From the NCBI GenBank assembly GCA_038232655.1, contig JBBSNM010000003.1, forward strand, positions 1-64,000: a stretch of DNA of 64,000 nt. Reading direction: 5' to 3'. A program made the position numbers and the translations under genes. Shown in pieces: positions 1-9,275 of this stretch; position 1 is the stretch's first letter; every line of letters begins with the position of its first letter. The stretch comes from JACCVL01 sp038232655. Its GTDB lineage: Bacteria > Actinomycetota > Actinomycetes > Propionibacteriales > Nocardioidaceae. The notes beneath the pieces were generated by a model. It did no database searches, was not told the origin of the DNA, and saw only the letters and a list, made by a program, of their open reading frames with translations.

Positions 1-84
1 CGCGCCACGTAAACGTGGCGGAGCGACCCCTTACGGGGCGTGCGCGCCACGCAAAGGCATGGCTGGCCACGTTTACGTGGCGCG
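1..84. terminator. Long inverted repeat downstream of the alanine-racemase-like gene
   Basis: Bases 1-19 are the exact reverse complement of 66-84, and each arm is itself nearly palindromic (GCCACGT, two bases, ACGTGGC). A third partial copy of the arm lies at 43-55. The structure starts 12 bases beyond the stop of the minus-strand gene ending at 96, so a terminator for that gene is the simplest reading. There is no T tract, and two paired operator sites for a gene outside the window are possible. Confidence 0.45.
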
Positions 85-95
85 CGTAGCCCGGG

Positions 96-1184
96 TCAGC
101 TGAGCTCGACGCGGTCGAAGGACGTGGTGGTGAGGCGGACGCGGACGTCCAGCTCGTCGCCCGGCTCGGGCACGGTGACGCCGGCGGGCACGAACAGCAG
201 GCTGACCTGCATGTGCGGGGGCTCGACGAACCAGCGCTGGCGCCCGTCGACGACGTACGGCGACAGCGCCTGCCCGGCCGCCTCCAGCCCGCCCTTGGCC
301 AGCGCCACCGCGCGCTGGCGCGCCGACCCGGCCGTTGCCGGTGCCTCCAGGGCGACCCCGTGCGCGGTGCCGCCCGCGACGACCAGCAGGTGCCCGGCGC
401 GGGGCAGGGGCCGCTGCCGGTAGCCGACCCGCTGACCGCGCGCCACCGGGTGCCGGTCGAGCACGGTCGCGCGCACCTGCAGGGCGTCGCGGTCACCCAG
501 CCACAGCGCGGTGCCGACCCGCGGTCGCACCCGCAGTCCCGGCCGCTGCGCGCGCAGCCGTGCGACCTGCGGCGGGTCGAGGTGTGAGACCCACACCGTG
601 TCCGTGTCGAGCCGGGACGCCGCCAGCACCGCCGCCCAGTGCTCGGCCTCCGGTTCGCGGTCGGCGGCCAGCGGCAGGTGCAGCGCCAGCCCTTCGAGTC
701 GCAGCCGGCCGGCTCGCACCAGCCCCGCGGCTGCGGCCAACTCGTGGCGGGTCATGCCGTGCCGCGTCATCGAGGTCAGCGCCTCGACCACTACCCGCGC
801 ACCGGGGCGCTGCGCGCCCAGCGCCCCCAGGTCGTCGAGGCGCCCGACCGTGTGCAGCACGCGGTCGTCGCCGGCCGCGTGGACTGCCGGGCCGGTGAGG
901 AACGGCCGCCACGGCGACATGACCAGCACGTCGCCACCGAAGCGCGACAGCAGGCCGGGCACCTCCTCGTACGTCCCGGCGGCAACCGTGTCCACGCCCG
1001 CCGCGGCCCCCAGCCACTCGGCCCGGCGCGCCAGGCTGGCCAGCCCGAAGCCGTACCCGTTGCCCTTGGTGACCGGCACGACCCCCTGGCCGATGGCGCC
1101 GTCGCCCGGCACGCCGTACGCCTCCGCGGTGCGGCGCAGGTGCCCGCGCCAGCGGTCGCCGTCGACGCGCAGTGTCAGCGGCAC
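96..1184 (-). CDS. Alanine racemase-like PLP enzyme (fold type III)
   Basis: A 362-residue cytoplasmic protein resembling the N-terminal TIM barrel of alanine racemases and D-amino-acid deaminases. The probable PLP lysine is Lys40 in KGNGYGFG, which corresponds to the KADAYGHG type motif of alanine racemase. The start is GTG, only 4 bases after the stop of the FemAB gene, so the two form an operon. Pairing with a peptidoglycan-bridge ligase suggests a role in supplying or modifying amino acids for the cell wall, but this is inference. The motif is not the canonical one, so true alanine racemase activity is uncertain. Confidence 0.8.
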   Translation of the reverse strand: MPLTLRVDGDRWRGHLRRTAEAYGVPGDGAIGQGVVPVTKGNGYGFGLASLARRAEWLGAAAGVDTVAAGTYEEVPGLLSRFGGDVLVMSPWRPFLTGPAVHAAGDDRVLHTVGRLDDLGALGAQRPGARVVVEALTSMTRHGMTRHELAAAAGLVRAGRLRLEGLALHLPLAADREPEAEHWAAVLAASRLDTDTVWVSHLDPPQVARLRAQRPGLRVRPRVGTALWLGDRDALQVRATVLDRHPVARGQRVGYRQRPLPRAGHLLVVAGGTAHGVALEAPATAGSARQRAVALAKGGLEAAGQALSPYVVDGRQRWFVEPPHMQVSLLFVPAGVTVPEPGDELDVRVRLTTTSFDRVELS

Positions 1185-1188
1185 GTGG

Positions 1189-2325
1189 TCACCGTCGCCG
1201 CAGGTAGAGGTCGAAGGCGCGGTACAGCAGCGGGTTGAGCGGCAGGTCCCACTCGCCGGCGTACTCGACGGCCTGGCCGCCGGTGCCCACCTTGAACTGC
1301 ACCAGCCCGACGTGCGGGTCGTCGGCGTCCAGGGTGTCGGTGATGCCGCGCAGGTCGTAGACGGTTGCGCCGGCGTCGCGGGCGGCGCGCATCATCTGCC
1401 ACTGCACCGCATTGGAGCCGCGGACCTCGCGCTTGGCGGTCGACGACGCGCCGTACGAGTACCAAGCGTGCTCACCGACCTGCACCAGCGTGGTGGCTGC
1501 CACGAGGTCGCCTTCGTGCTCGCCGAGGTAGAGCCGGAGCCGGTCGGGGTCCTCGGCGGTGAGCGCGTCCCACATCAGCTGGAAGTACGCCAGCGGGCGC
1601 GGGGTGAAGCCGTCCCGCTCCGCGGTCTCGGCATACAGGGTGTGGAAGGCGGCCAGGTCGTCGCGGCCGCCGACGCGCACCGCGACGCCCTCCTTGGCAG
1701 CCTTCTTGATGTTGCGGCGCCACTGTTGGTTCATGGCCTTCAGCAGCGCGTCCTCGTCGCGGTCGGCCATCGGCACCTGGAAGACGTACTGCGGCTGGCC
1801 GGCGGTGAACCCGCCACCGGCCGCTGCCTGCGGCCGCCAGCCGGTCGCCCGCAGGTGCTCGACAACGGCCGTGCCGCGCTCGTCGGTCGAGTCGGCGGGC
1901 ACGTCGCCGAGCCGGTCGAGCACCGGATCGGCGATCGCGGCTTTGACCGTGGCCGCCTCCCAGCGGCGTACGGCGACCGGCGGGCCCATCCGCACGGCGA
2001 ACGCCTTGCGCGCCTTGAGGTGCTCGACCATCGGGTCCAGCCAGGCGGCGAGTCCGCCCGACTCCGCGGCGCCCGCCCAGTCGATGACCGGCCCCTCGGG
2101 CAGGTACGCCAGCGTGCGGCCGATCTTGGGCAGCGACCGGTGCAGGACCAGCCCCACCCCCACCAGCCGGTCGCCGTCGAACCAGCCGAGGGACTCGGTG
2201 CGCCAGTCGGTCTTGACCCGCCCCCACGCCGGCGTCTGCAGAAAGCTTGCCGCCGGCAGCGTGCGCAGGTGGGCCGCGTGGGTGGCTGCGTCGACCGTGT
2301 GGACGCCGAGGGAGGGGGAGGTCAC
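1189..2325 (-). CDS. FemAB-family peptidoglycan bridge aminoacyltransferase
   Basis: A 378-residue protein with the tandem GNAT-like architecture of the FemA/FemB/FemX (MprF-fold) family, which transfers amino acids from aminoacyl-tRNA onto lipid II. Recognisable parts are the early segment SFLQTPAWGRVK, the LPEGPVIDW stretch, and the C-terminal YSYGASS and QWQMMRAARDAGATVYDLRG region. The GTG at 2325 was chosen because homologous sequence begins there; the frame stays open upstream but runs antisense into the nuclease gene. It lies 61 bases downstream of endonuclease IV and 4 bases upstream of the racemase-like gene. Confidence 0.85.
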   Translation of the reverse strand: MTSPSLGVHTVDAATHAAHLRTLPAASFLQTPAWGRVKTDWRTESLGWFDGDRLVGVGLVLHRSLPKIGRTLAYLPEGPVIDWAGAAESGGLAAWLDPMVEHLKARKAFAVRMGPPVAVRRWEAATVKAAIADPVLDRLGDVPADSTDERGTAVVEHLRATGWRPQAAAGGGFTAGQPQYVFQVPMADRDEDALLKAMNQQWRRNIKKAAKEGVAVRVGGRDDLAAFHTLYAETAERDGFTPRPLAYFQLMWDALTAEDPDRLRLYLGEHEGDLVAATTLVQVGEHAWYSYGASSTAKREVRGSNAVQWQMMRAARDAGATVYDLRGITDTLDADDPHVGLVQFKVGTGGQAVEYAGEWDLPLNPLLYRAFDLYLRRR

Positions 2326-2386
2326 GCACAGCGAGGCTAGCGGAGATGCCTCGGCCGGCCGGTGCGCAGCCCGCGCCTCGCCAGCC

Positions 2387-3199
2387 TCAGACGCGCTCGC
2401 GCAGCCAGCCGATGTCGGCACCCTGGCCGTCGGCGGCGCCCGGCGTCTCACAGACCACCGGGGCTCCGGCGGCGCGCACGGCGGCGACCAGGTCGTCGGG
2501 GTCGACCTGCCCCCGCCCGAGGTTGGCGTGCCGGTCGGCGCCGGAGTCGAAGGCGTCGCGGCTGTCGTTGGCGTGCACCAGGTCGATGCGCCCGGTGATC
2601 GCCAGCACCTGTTCGACCGCCGACGACACCTCGATGCCACCGGCGTGCGCGTGGCAGGTGTCGAGGCAGAAGCCCACCCGGCCGGCGCCCACCGGATCGC
2701 CATCGGCGTCGCTCACGGCCTGCCACAGCCGTTCGAAGCGCTCGAGCCGGCGTGCCATCGCGTTGTCGCCGCCGGCGGTGTTCTCGATCAGCAGCGGCAC
2801 CGTAAGGTCGGCCCGCTCCACGCACTTCGTCCAGTTATCGAAGCCCACCTGCGGGTCGTCGCCGGCCAGCACGTGCCCCCCGTGCACGATCACCCCCCGC
2901 GCGCCAACCTCGGCGGCCAGGTCGATGGTCTGCTGCAGCAGCTTGCGGCTGGGGATGCGGATGCGGTTGTTGCTCGTGGCTACGTTCAGCACGTACGGCG
3001 CGTGCACGTAGATGTCGACGTCGGCGGCCGCCGCGTCGGCGCGCAGGCCGCCCGCGCCGCCCGCGTAGGCGACGGTCGGCTTCTTCCAGCCCTGCGGGTC
3101 GCCGAGGAAGTGCTGCACCAGGTCGGCACCGCGGGCGGCCGCCTCGGCGAGCGGGTCGGTCTGGTCGACGTGGGCGCCGATGCGCAGCGTGCTGGCCAT
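2387..3199 (-). CDS. nfo: Deoxyribonuclease IV (AP endonuclease)
   Basis: A 270-residue TIM-barrel Zn endonuclease of the Nfo family, which cuts 5' of abasic sites in base excision repair. Family metal and active-site motifs are visible in order: IYVHAPY, VHGGH, LIENTAGG, FCLDTCHAHAGG, HANDSRD and RHANLGRG. Length is normal. The gene leads the minus-strand group that continues with FemAB and the racemase-like gene. Its promoter must lie in the 121 bases shared with the divergent ABC exporter operon. Confidence 0.93.
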   Translation of the reverse strand: MASTLRIGAHVDQTDPLAEAAARGADLVQHFLGDPQGWKKPTVAYAGGAGGLRADAAAADVDIYVHAPYVLNVATSNNRIRIPSRKLLQQTIDLAAEVGARGVIVHGGHVLAGDDPQVGFDNWTKCVERADLTVPLLIENTAGGDNAMARRLERFERLWQAVSDADGDPVGAGRVGFCLDTCHAHAGGIEVSSAVEQVLAITGRIDLVHANDSRDAFDSGADRHANLGRGQVDPDDLVAAVRAAGAPVVCETPGAADGQGADIGWLRERV

Positions 3200-3320
3200 G
3201 GCTGCACCCTAGGAGGCGCTGTCGACGGGGAGAAAACCGTTCGCCTGGTCGTCGCGTCGAGGCACTACGGTGGGCGCGGGGAGCGGGGCGGTCGAGCACA
3301 CGACTGCGGGGAGGGGACCC

Positions 3321-4079
3321 ATGTCGCAAGACACCACGGCGGCGTTGGAGACCAAGACGGCGTCCGGCGCCGCGGCGAGCGCGCGCGAGCTGAGCAAGGT
3401 CTACGGCAGCGGGCAGACCGAGGTACGCGCGCTCGACGACGTGTCGGTCGACTTCTGGCGCGGGCAGTTCACCGCGGTGATGGGCCCGTCAGGCTCCGGC
3501 AAGTCGACCCTCATGCACTGCATGGCGGCGTTGGACACCGTCACCAGCGGCACCGTGCACGTGGGCGACACCTCACTCGCCGGGCTGTCCGACAAGGCGT
3601 TGACCGCGCTGCGCCGCGACCAGGTCGGGTTCGTCTTCCAGGCGTTCAACCTGGTGCCGACGCTGACCGCGCACGAGAACATCACGCTGCCGCTGTCGAT
3701 CGCCGGCCGCAAGCCCGACCGGGACTGGTACGACACGGTGGTTGCAGCGGTCGGTCTCGGTGACCGGTTGGGCCACAAGCCGACCGAGCTGTCCGGCGGC
3801 CAGCAGCAGCGGGTGGCCTGCGCCCGCGCGCTGATGAGCCGGCCGGCCATCGTGTTCGCCGACGAGCCGACCGGCAACCTCGACTCCGCCGCCAGCGACG
3901 AGGTGCTGGGCTTCCTGCGTCGCAGCGTCGACGAGTTCGACCAGACGATCGTGATGGTCACCCACGACCCGACCTCGGCCGCCTGGACCGACCGGGTCGT
4001 GTTCCTCGCCGACGGCCGGGTCGTGGACGAGCTGCGCGCCCCCACCGCCGACTCGGTGCTTGAGAAGATGAAGGCCTGA
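3321..4079 (+). CDS. ABC exporter ATP-binding protein (MacB/LolD type)
   Basis: A 252-residue nucleotide-binding subunit. It shows Walker A GPSGSGKST, Q-loop FVFQAFNLVPTL, signature LSGGQQQRVACARAL, Walker B IVFADEPTGNLD and the H-loop VTHD. The ATG at 3321 has a good GGGGAGGGGA ribosome site just upstream; an earlier GTG at 3270 in the same frame is less likely. The stop is 2 bases before the FtsX-like permease gene, so the two make one transporter. This subfamily powers lipoprotein, peptide or drug export; the substrate is unknown. Confidence 0.92.
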   Translation: MSQDTTAALETKTASGAAASARELSKVYGSGQTEVRALDDVSVDFWRGQFTAVMGPSGSGKSTLMHCMAALDTVTSGTVHVGDTSLAGLSDKALTALRRDQVGFVFQAFNLVPTLTAHENITLPLSIAGRKPDRDWYDTVVAAVGLGDRLGHKPTELSGGQQQRVACARALMSRPAIVFADEPTGNLDSAASDEVLGFLRRSVDEFDQTIVMVTHDPTSAAWTDRVVFLADGRVVDELRAPTADSVLEKMKA

Positions 4080-4081
4080 GG

Positions 4082-6631
4082 ATGCTGCGGGCCGCCTGGC
4101 GCAACCTGCTCGCACGCAAGCTTCGCCTGCTGCTCAGCACGTTCGCGATCGTGCTCGGTGTCGGCTTCGTCGCCGGCACCTCGGTGTTCACCGCCACGCT
4201 CGGCGACTCGTTCGACTCCATCGTCGACGCCTCCGTGGGCGAGGTCATCGTCCGCCCGGAGACCACGAGCGACCAGGACGCGCGGTTCGAAGGCTTCGAC
4301 GCGCGGACCCTGCCCGGCGGGCTCGTCGACCAAGTGGGCGACGCCGAGGGGGCGGCCCGGGCCGACGGCAACCTCAACGTCCCGGGTGTGTTCGTCGTCG
4401 ACACCGACGGCCAGGTCGTCGGCGGCCAGGGTGCGCCCGGTTTCGGCCTGAACTTCAACGACGCCCCCAACGCCGCCGGTGAGACCCCCGGTGCGCTCAC
4501 CGCGGGCCGGACCCCCGAGGGGCCGGACGAGATTGCCCTCGACGTCGGCACCGCCGAGCGAGCGGGCTACGACATCGGTGACACCGTTCCGATCGTCACC
4601 GCCGGCACCCGGGCCAAGCTCGAGGCAGAGCTGGTCGGCACCTACGAGTTCAGGGCCGGGCTGAACGGTGCCACGCTGACCTTCTTCGACACCGAAGCCA
4701 TGCAGCAGATCTTCTTCGACGGCGCGGACGTCTACACCGACATCTGGGTCTCCGGCGCCGGCGACACGTCCCAGGACGAGCTACGCGACGCCGTCGCCGC
4801 GGACCTGCCCCCAGACGTCGAGGCGCTCACCGGTGACGCTGCCGCCGAGGAGCAGAAGGACGCCATCGGCCAGGTGCTGCAGTTCATCAACACCTTCCTC
4901 TACGTCTTCGTGGTCGTGGCGCTGGTCGTCGGCTCGTTCCTCATCGTCAACACGTTCTCGATCCTGGTCGCCCAGCGGGCCCGCGAGCTGGCCCTGCTGC
5001 GTGCCCTCGGTGCGTCCCGGCGCCAGCTGCGCCGGCTGGTGCTGCTGGAGGCGTTTGCGATCGCCCTGGTCGGCTCCACCATCGGCATCGGGGTGGGCTT
5101 CCTCATCGCCGGCGGCATCAAGGCGATCTTCGGCGCGATCGGGCTCGACCTGTCCGAGTCGCCGCTGGTGTTCACCCCGACGACGCTGCTGTGGTCGTAC
5201 GGCGTGGGCATCGGCGTCACCATGGTCGCGGCCTACCTGCCGGCCAGACGGGCGGCCAAGGTGGCGCCGGTGGAGGCGCTGCGCGACGGGGTCGCCATGC
5301 CCGAGACCACGATCCGCCGCCGGCTGATCGTCGGCATCGCGCTGACCGCGGTCGGCGCCGGCACGATCGCGGCCGGCCTGATCGGCGAGGGCGGGCGGGC
5401 GGCGCTGCTGGTGGGCATCGGCATCCTCGCTGTTCTGCTCGGTGTCGCGCTGTCCAGCCCGGTGATCGGTCGTCCGCTGCTGGCCCTGCTGCGGGTGCTC
5501 TATCGGCGCGGCTTCGGCACGATCGGCCAGCTGTCGGCCGACAACGCGCTGCGCAACCCGCGGCGTACCGCGGCGACCGCGTCGGCGCTGATGATCGGTC
5601 TGGCGCTGGTGGCCACCATGTCGGTGCTGGGGCAGTCGTCGAAGGCCAGCGTGGACAGGGTCATCGATACCCAGTTCGCCGCGGACCTGGTGGTTTCCAA
5701 CGCGATCGGGCAGCCGTTCTCCCCGTCCATCGCCGGCGACATCGTCGACATCGACGGCGTCGGCGAGGTAGCACCGGTGCGCTACGCCCCCGGGGCTGTG
5801 GACGACCGCGACGACTTCCTCGCCGCCACCGACCCCGACGCGTTCGGCGACATGGTGACGCTGGACGTCACCGCGGGGGCGCTGGACGACTTCGCCGCCG
5901 GGACGGTGCTGGTCGAGGACCAGCGTGCCGAGGACGAGGGCATCGCCGTCGGCGACACCCTCACGCTCACGCTGCCCGGGGGCGAGCAGCGGGTCACCGT
6001 CGCCGCGGTGTACGAGCAGAGCCCGTCGATTGGCGTGCCGTACCTGTTCACGCTGGACGCGTTCGAGTCCGGCGGGTTGCGCCCGCAGGACAACTACGTG
6101 TACGTGGCGCTCGCCGACGGCGCCTCGCCGGCGACCGTCGAGGCCGACATCGACAAGGCGGTCGCCGACATCCCGCTGGTGTCAGTGAAGGATCAGGCGG
6201 CCTTCGCCGAGGAGCAGCGGGCGCCGATCGACCAGCTGCTCTACATCATCTACGCGCTCCTGGCGCTGGCGATCGTCATCGCGGTGCTCGGCATCGTCAA
6301 CACCCTCGCGCTGTCGGTGATCGAGCGCACCCGCGAGGTGGGCCTGCTGCGCGCCATCGGCATGCAACGCCGCCAGCTTCGGCGGATGGTGCGCCTGGAA
6401 TCCGTGGCGATCGCGGTGCTTGGTGCCGTGCTGGGTGTGGTGATGGGTGTCGTCTTCGGGGTGGTGCTGCAGCGCGCGATCGCCGACCAGGGCATCGAGG
6501 TGCTGCGCATCCCGTGGCTGCAGCTGGCGATGTTCGTGGTCGTTGCCGCCATCGTGGGGGTGCTTGCGGCGGTGCTGCCGGCGCGGCGGGCCTCGCGGCT
6601 CGACGTGCTCACCGCGATCGGCACCGAGTAG
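4082..6631 (+). CDS. FtsX/MacB-like ABC transporter permease, duplicated type
   Basis: An 849-residue inner-membrane permease with two FtsX domains. One transmembrane segment lies near residues 18-38 and is followed by a large extracytoplasmic MacB-PCD-like domain. Then come a three-helix FtsX unit (about 265-390), further helices around 410-470, a second periplasmic domain and a C-terminal FtsX unit (about 720-845). Both FtsX units carry the typical ARELALLRALGASRRQLRR and TREVGLLRAIGMQRRQLRR coupling segments. It pairs with the ATPase immediately upstream. The 10-helix duplicated layout is typical of actinobacterial export systems. Confidence 0.9.
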   Translation: MLRAAWRNLLARKLRLLLSTFAIVLGVGFVAGTSVFTATLGDSFDSIVDASVGEVIVRPETTSDQDARFEGFDARTLPGGLVDQVGDAEGAARADGNLNVPGVFVVDTDGQVVGGQGAPGFGLNFNDAPNAAGETPGALTAGRTPEGPDEIALDVGTAERAGYDIGDTVPIVTAGTRAKLEAELVGTYEFRAGLNGATLTFFDTEAMQQIFFDGADVYTDIWVSGAGDTSQDELRDAVAADLPPDVEALTGDAAAEEQKDAIGQVLQFINTFLYVFVVVALVVGSFLIVNTFSILVAQRARELALLRALGASRRQLRRLVLLEAFAIALVGSTIGIGVGFLIAGGIKAIFGAIGLDLSESPLVFTPTTLLWSYGVGIGVTMVAAYLPARRAAKVAPVEALRDGVAMPETTIRRRLIVGIALTAVGAGTIAAGLIGEGGRAALLVGIGILAVLLGVALSSPVIGRPLLALLRVLYRRGFGTIGQLSADNALRNPRRTAATASALMIGLALVATMSVLGQSSKASVDRVIDTQFAADLVVSNAIGQPFSPSIAGDIVDIDGVGEVAPVRYAPGAVDDRDDFLAATDPDAFGDMVTLDVTAGALDDFAAGTVLVEDQRAEDEGIAVGDTLTLTLPGGEQRVTVAAVYEQSPSIGVPYLFTLDAFESGGLRPQDNYVYVALADGASPATVEADIDKAVADIPLVSVKDQAAFAEEQRAPIDQLLYIIYALLALAIVIAVLGIVNTLALSVIERTREVGLLRAIGMQRRQLRRMVRLESVAIAVLGAVLGVVMGVVFGVVLQRAIADQGIEVLRIPWLQLAMFVVVAAIVGVLAAVLPARRASRLDVLTAIGTE

Positions 6632-6766
6632 TCCGCCACCCCACAAGGACCGTCATCCGCGCATTTCGTCAGTTCAGTGCTCGACATCCGCGCAAGGCGC
6701 GGCGTCGGTCTCTCGGCGACGCTGCGTGGCCGACCTCCCGCTCCAACCAAGCAATAGGGCGCGCGA

Positions 6767-6797
6767 TTGGCTCCGCGGTGGAGGGCTCGGCTAGCAT
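6767..6797 (+). promoter_or_regulatory. Candidate promoter for the rpsF operon
   Basis: The 310 bases between the permease stop and rpsF hold no gene that I can support. A TTGGCT at 6767-6772 and a TAGCAT at 6792-6797 with a 19-base spacer resemble an actinobacterial housekeeping promoter. This would give a leader of about 140 bases. The spacing is slightly long, so the assignment is tentative. Confidence 0.35.
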
Positions 6798-6941
6798 TCG
6801 GGGCCGGTCGGGCGCGAGCCCGGCCGGCCGGTTCGACGACCACCCCACCAGCCTGGTTCGTGGGTGCGGCGCGACCGGTGCGCACATCCTCCTGTCACGG
6901 AAGGACCGTGACCGCCGAGTCCGTAGGAGGTGGATATCGCT

Positions 6942-7232
6942 GTGCGTCACTACGAGCTGATGATCATCCTCGACCCCGATCTCGAGGAGCGGACGGTCCC
7001 GCCGTCGCTCGATCGCTACCTGAGCCTGGTCACGGGCGACGGCGGCACGATCGACAGCGTCGACGTGTGGGGCCGGCGTCGGATGGCCTACGAGATCCAG
7101 AAGAAGGCCGAGGGCATCTACGCCGTCATCGATCTGCACGCCGAGCCGGCGACGGTCAAGGAACTCGACCGGCAACTGACCCTCAACGAGTCGGTGCTGC
7201 GTACGAAGGTCATCCGCCCCGACGCCCGCTGA
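6942..7232 (+). CDS. rpsF: 30S ribosomal protein S6
   Basis: A 96-residue protein starting RHYELMIILDPDLEE, the standard S6 N terminus. It binds S18 in the platform of the small ribosomal subunit. GTG at 6942 is chosen because the family begins at this point and a strong AGGAGG lies 11 bases upstream at 6925-6930; the in-frame GTG at 6930 would destroy that spacing. It heads the conserved rpsF-ssb-rpsR-rplI cluster. Confidence 0.97.
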   Translation: MRHYELMIILDPDLEERTVPPSLDRYLSLVTGDGGTIDSVDVWGRRRMAYEIQKKAEGIYAVIDLHAEPATVKELDRQLTLNESVLRTKVIRPDAR

Positions 7233-7331
7233 GGCTGTGGACGACCGTCGCGTCTGTCGGCGTCATGCGGTTGACTGCACACCTGTCCCGGCCCCGGGAC
7301 AAACCCGACTCTGACCAGCAGGAGAGAGCTC

Positions 7332-7889
7332 ATGGCAGGCGAGACAGTGATCACCCTCGTTGGCAACCTCGTCGACGACCCCGAGCTGCGTTTCACCCCC
7401 TCCGGTGCGGCGGTGGCCAACTTCCGGCTGGCTTCCACCCCGCGCACCTACGACCGCCAGTCCGGGGAGTGGAAGGACGGCGAGAGCCTGTTCCTGACCT
7501 GCTCGGTGTGGCGGCAGGCGGCGGAGAACACCGCCGAGTCGCTGCAGAAGGGGATGCGCGTCATCGTGCAGGGCCGGCTCAAGCAGCGGTCGTACGAGAC
7601 GCGCGAGGGTGAGAAGCGCACCGTCTACGAGATCGACGTCGACGAGGTCGGGCCCAGCCTGCGCAGCGCGACCGCGAAGGTGGCCCGCACCCAGCGTTCC
7701 GGCGCCGGTGGCGGCGGCTTCGGCGGCGGCCAGAGCGGCGGCCAGGGTCAGGGTTCGTCGGGGGGTCAGGCCGGCAACGACCCGTGGGCCAACCCGGCGC
7801 CGTCGGGTGGCTCCGGCGGTGGCCAGGGCGGCAACGACCCGTGGGCCACCAGCGGACCCGGCGGCGGCGACGACGACCCCCCGTTCTGA
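7332..7889 (+). CDS. ssb: Single-stranded DNA-binding protein
   Basis: A 185-residue SSB. The N-terminal OB fold runs to about residue 115 (TVITLVGNLVDDPELRFTPSG). A Gly/Gln/Ser-rich linker with two imperfect NDPWA repeats follows, then the acidic tip DDDPPF, which recruits replication and repair partners. AGGAGA lies 6 bases before the ATG. It is located between the S6 and S18 genes, as in most actinobacteria. Confidence 0.97.
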   Translation: MAGETVITLVGNLVDDPELRFTPSGAAVANFRLASTPRTYDRQSGEWKDGESLFLTCSVWRQAAENTAESLQKGMRVIVQGRLKQRSYETREGEKRTVYEIDVDEVGPSLRSATAKVARTQRSGAGGGGFGGGQSGGQGQGSSGGQAGNDPWANPAPSGGSGGGQGGNDPWATSGPGGGDDDPPF

Positions 7890-8001
7890 CCAGCGAGCAC
7901 ACCAGCCAGCCAGCACCAGACCCGCACCATCCAGCCAGACCAGCAACAATCCATCCGTCGGCCCATTCCGGCGCCAGCCGGGCTCTGAAGGGAGCACCAC
8001 A

Positions 8002-8238
8002 ATGGCCAAGCCCGTCCTCCGAAAGCCCAAGAAGAAGCAGAACCCGCTCAAGGCGGCCAAGGTCACCTACATCGACTACAAGGACACCAACCTGCTGCGC
8101 AAGTTCATCTCCGACCGCGGCAAGATCCGTGCCCGCCGGGTCACCGGCGTCAGCGTGCAGGAGCAGCGCCAGATCGCCGCGGCGATCAAGAACGCCCGCG
8201 AGATGGCCCTGCTGCCCTACACCTCGACCACTCGCTGA
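8002..8238 (+). CDS. rpsR: 30S ribosomal protein S18
   Basis: A 78-residue basic protein with the S18 core: YIDYKDTNLLRKFISDRGKI, then the RARRVTGVS region. It has no Cys zinc motif, so it is the zinc-independent type, which many actinomycetes keep beside a separate zinc-dependent paralogue. It starts at ATG 8002 after an AAGGGAGC ribosome site and partners with S6 encoded upstream. Confidence 0.97.
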   Translation: MAKPVLRKPKKKQNPLKAAKVTYIDYKDTNLLRKFISDRGKIRARRVTGVSVQEQRQIAAAIKNAREMALLPYTSTTR

Positions 8239-8252
8239 GAGGGGACGCCACG

Positions 8253-8699
8253 ATGAAGCTCATCCTCACCCACGAGGTGCCGAGGCTGGGTGTGCCCGGC
8301 GACGTCGTCGAGGTCAAGGACGGCTACGGCCGCAACTACCTGATGCCGCGCGGCTTCGCGGTGCGCTGGTCCAAGGGCGCCGCCAAGCAGATCGACACCC
8401 TCAAGCAGGCGCGCGAGAGCCGTGAGGTGCGCGATCTTGACCACGCCCAGGAGATCCGCGCCCAGCTGGAGGCGATGACCGTCCAGCTGCCGGTGCGCGC
8501 CGGTGACACCGGCCGGTTGTTCGGTGCGGTGGCCGTCGCCGACATCGCGGCCGCGATCAAGACCGCAGGCGGCCCCGAGGTCGACCGCCGGCGCATCGAC
8601 GTCGGCCAGCCGATCAAGTCGCTCGGCAGCCACACGGTGAGCGTGCGGGTGCACGATGAGGCCAGCGCCGACGTCACCGTCGAGGTCGTGCCTGCCTGA
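8253..8699 (+). CDS. rplI: 50S ribosomal protein L9
   Basis: A 148-residue L9. The N-terminal rRNA-binding domain has the signature GDVVEVKDGYGRNYLMPRG. The long connecting helix follows (about residues 42-75), then the C-terminal domain. It is preceded by GAGAGGGG and closes the ribosomal operon; a strong hairpin follows directly after its stop. Confidence 0.97.
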   Translation: MKLILTHEVPRLGVPGDVVEVKDGYGRNYLMPRGFAVRWSKGAAKQIDTLKQARESREVRDLDHAQEIRAQLEAMTVQLPVRAGDTGRLFGAVAVADIAAAIKTAGGPEVDRRRIDVGQPIKSLGSHTVSVRVHDEASADVTVEVVPA

Positions 8700-8739
8700 G
8701 CGGCCGGCGGGCCGGTGCGGCTGTTTCAGCGCCGGCCGC
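8700..8739. terminator. Bidirectional hairpin between rplI and a convergent membrane-protein gene
   Basis: A perfect 10-bp GC stem pairs 8700-8709 with 8730-8739 around a 20-base loop. It starts on the last base of the rplI stop and includes the stop codon of the converging gene. It can therefore serve both directions. No clear U tract is present. Confidence 0.7.
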
Positions 8740-9265
8740 CGACCCGCAGGTAGGACCGGCCGACGCTGGCCAGCTGCAGCACGGTGAAGTAGCCGGCAAG
8801 CCCCAGGCCCATCAGCACCGCCGACGTCGCCAGGCCGGTCAGCTGCGGCACCGCGAGGCTGCTGAGCGCGGCGCCACCCTCGATCACGAGCACCCCCACC
8901 GCGGCCCAGCGCAGGAACGAGCACTGGGCCGCGACCAGCGCTGAGCCGTGCTCCTCCGCGGCCCGCATCAGCGCGGCCGCGCCCAGGCTGAGGGCCAGCG
9001 CGACGACGGCGACGGCGACCAGCTGCGCTGCTACCAGCAACACCTCGGGCCCGGGCAGCAGGCGGGTCGCGGCGGTCGCGGCGCCGACCAGCGCGGCCGT
9101 ACGCGCGGTCGCGAAGCTGGGCTCGACAGCGACCAGCTGGTGCCAGCCCCAGGCGATGCCCAGCCAGCCGACCGCGTCGACGCCGACGTCGAGTGCGCCG
9201 CCGACCGGCTGCACGACGAAGATGACGAAGACCCAGCCGAAGACGGCGTGGGCGAGGGGGAACAC
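8726..9265 (-). CDS. Small integral membrane protein of unknown function
   Basis: About 179 residues with four to five hydrophobic stretches: VFGWVFVIFVVQPVGG, a central LLVAAQLVAVAVVALALSLGAA helix and two C-terminal helices. I do not recognise the family. The GTG at 9265 is used because upstream sequence in this frame overlaps the MATE gene and is not protein-like. It lies 10 bases downstream of the MATE gene and is probably co-transcribed with it. Confidence 0.6.
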   Translation of the reverse strand: MFPLAHAVFGWVFVIFVVQPVGGALDVGVDAVGWLGIAWGWHQLVAVEPSFATARTAALVGAATAATRLLPGPEVLLVAAQLVAVAVVALALSLGAAALMRAAEEHGSALVAAQCSFLRWAAVGVLVIEGGAALSSLAVPQLTGLATSAVLMGLGLAGYFTVLQLASVGRSYLRVGGRR

Positions 9266-9275
9266 ACGGAAAACT

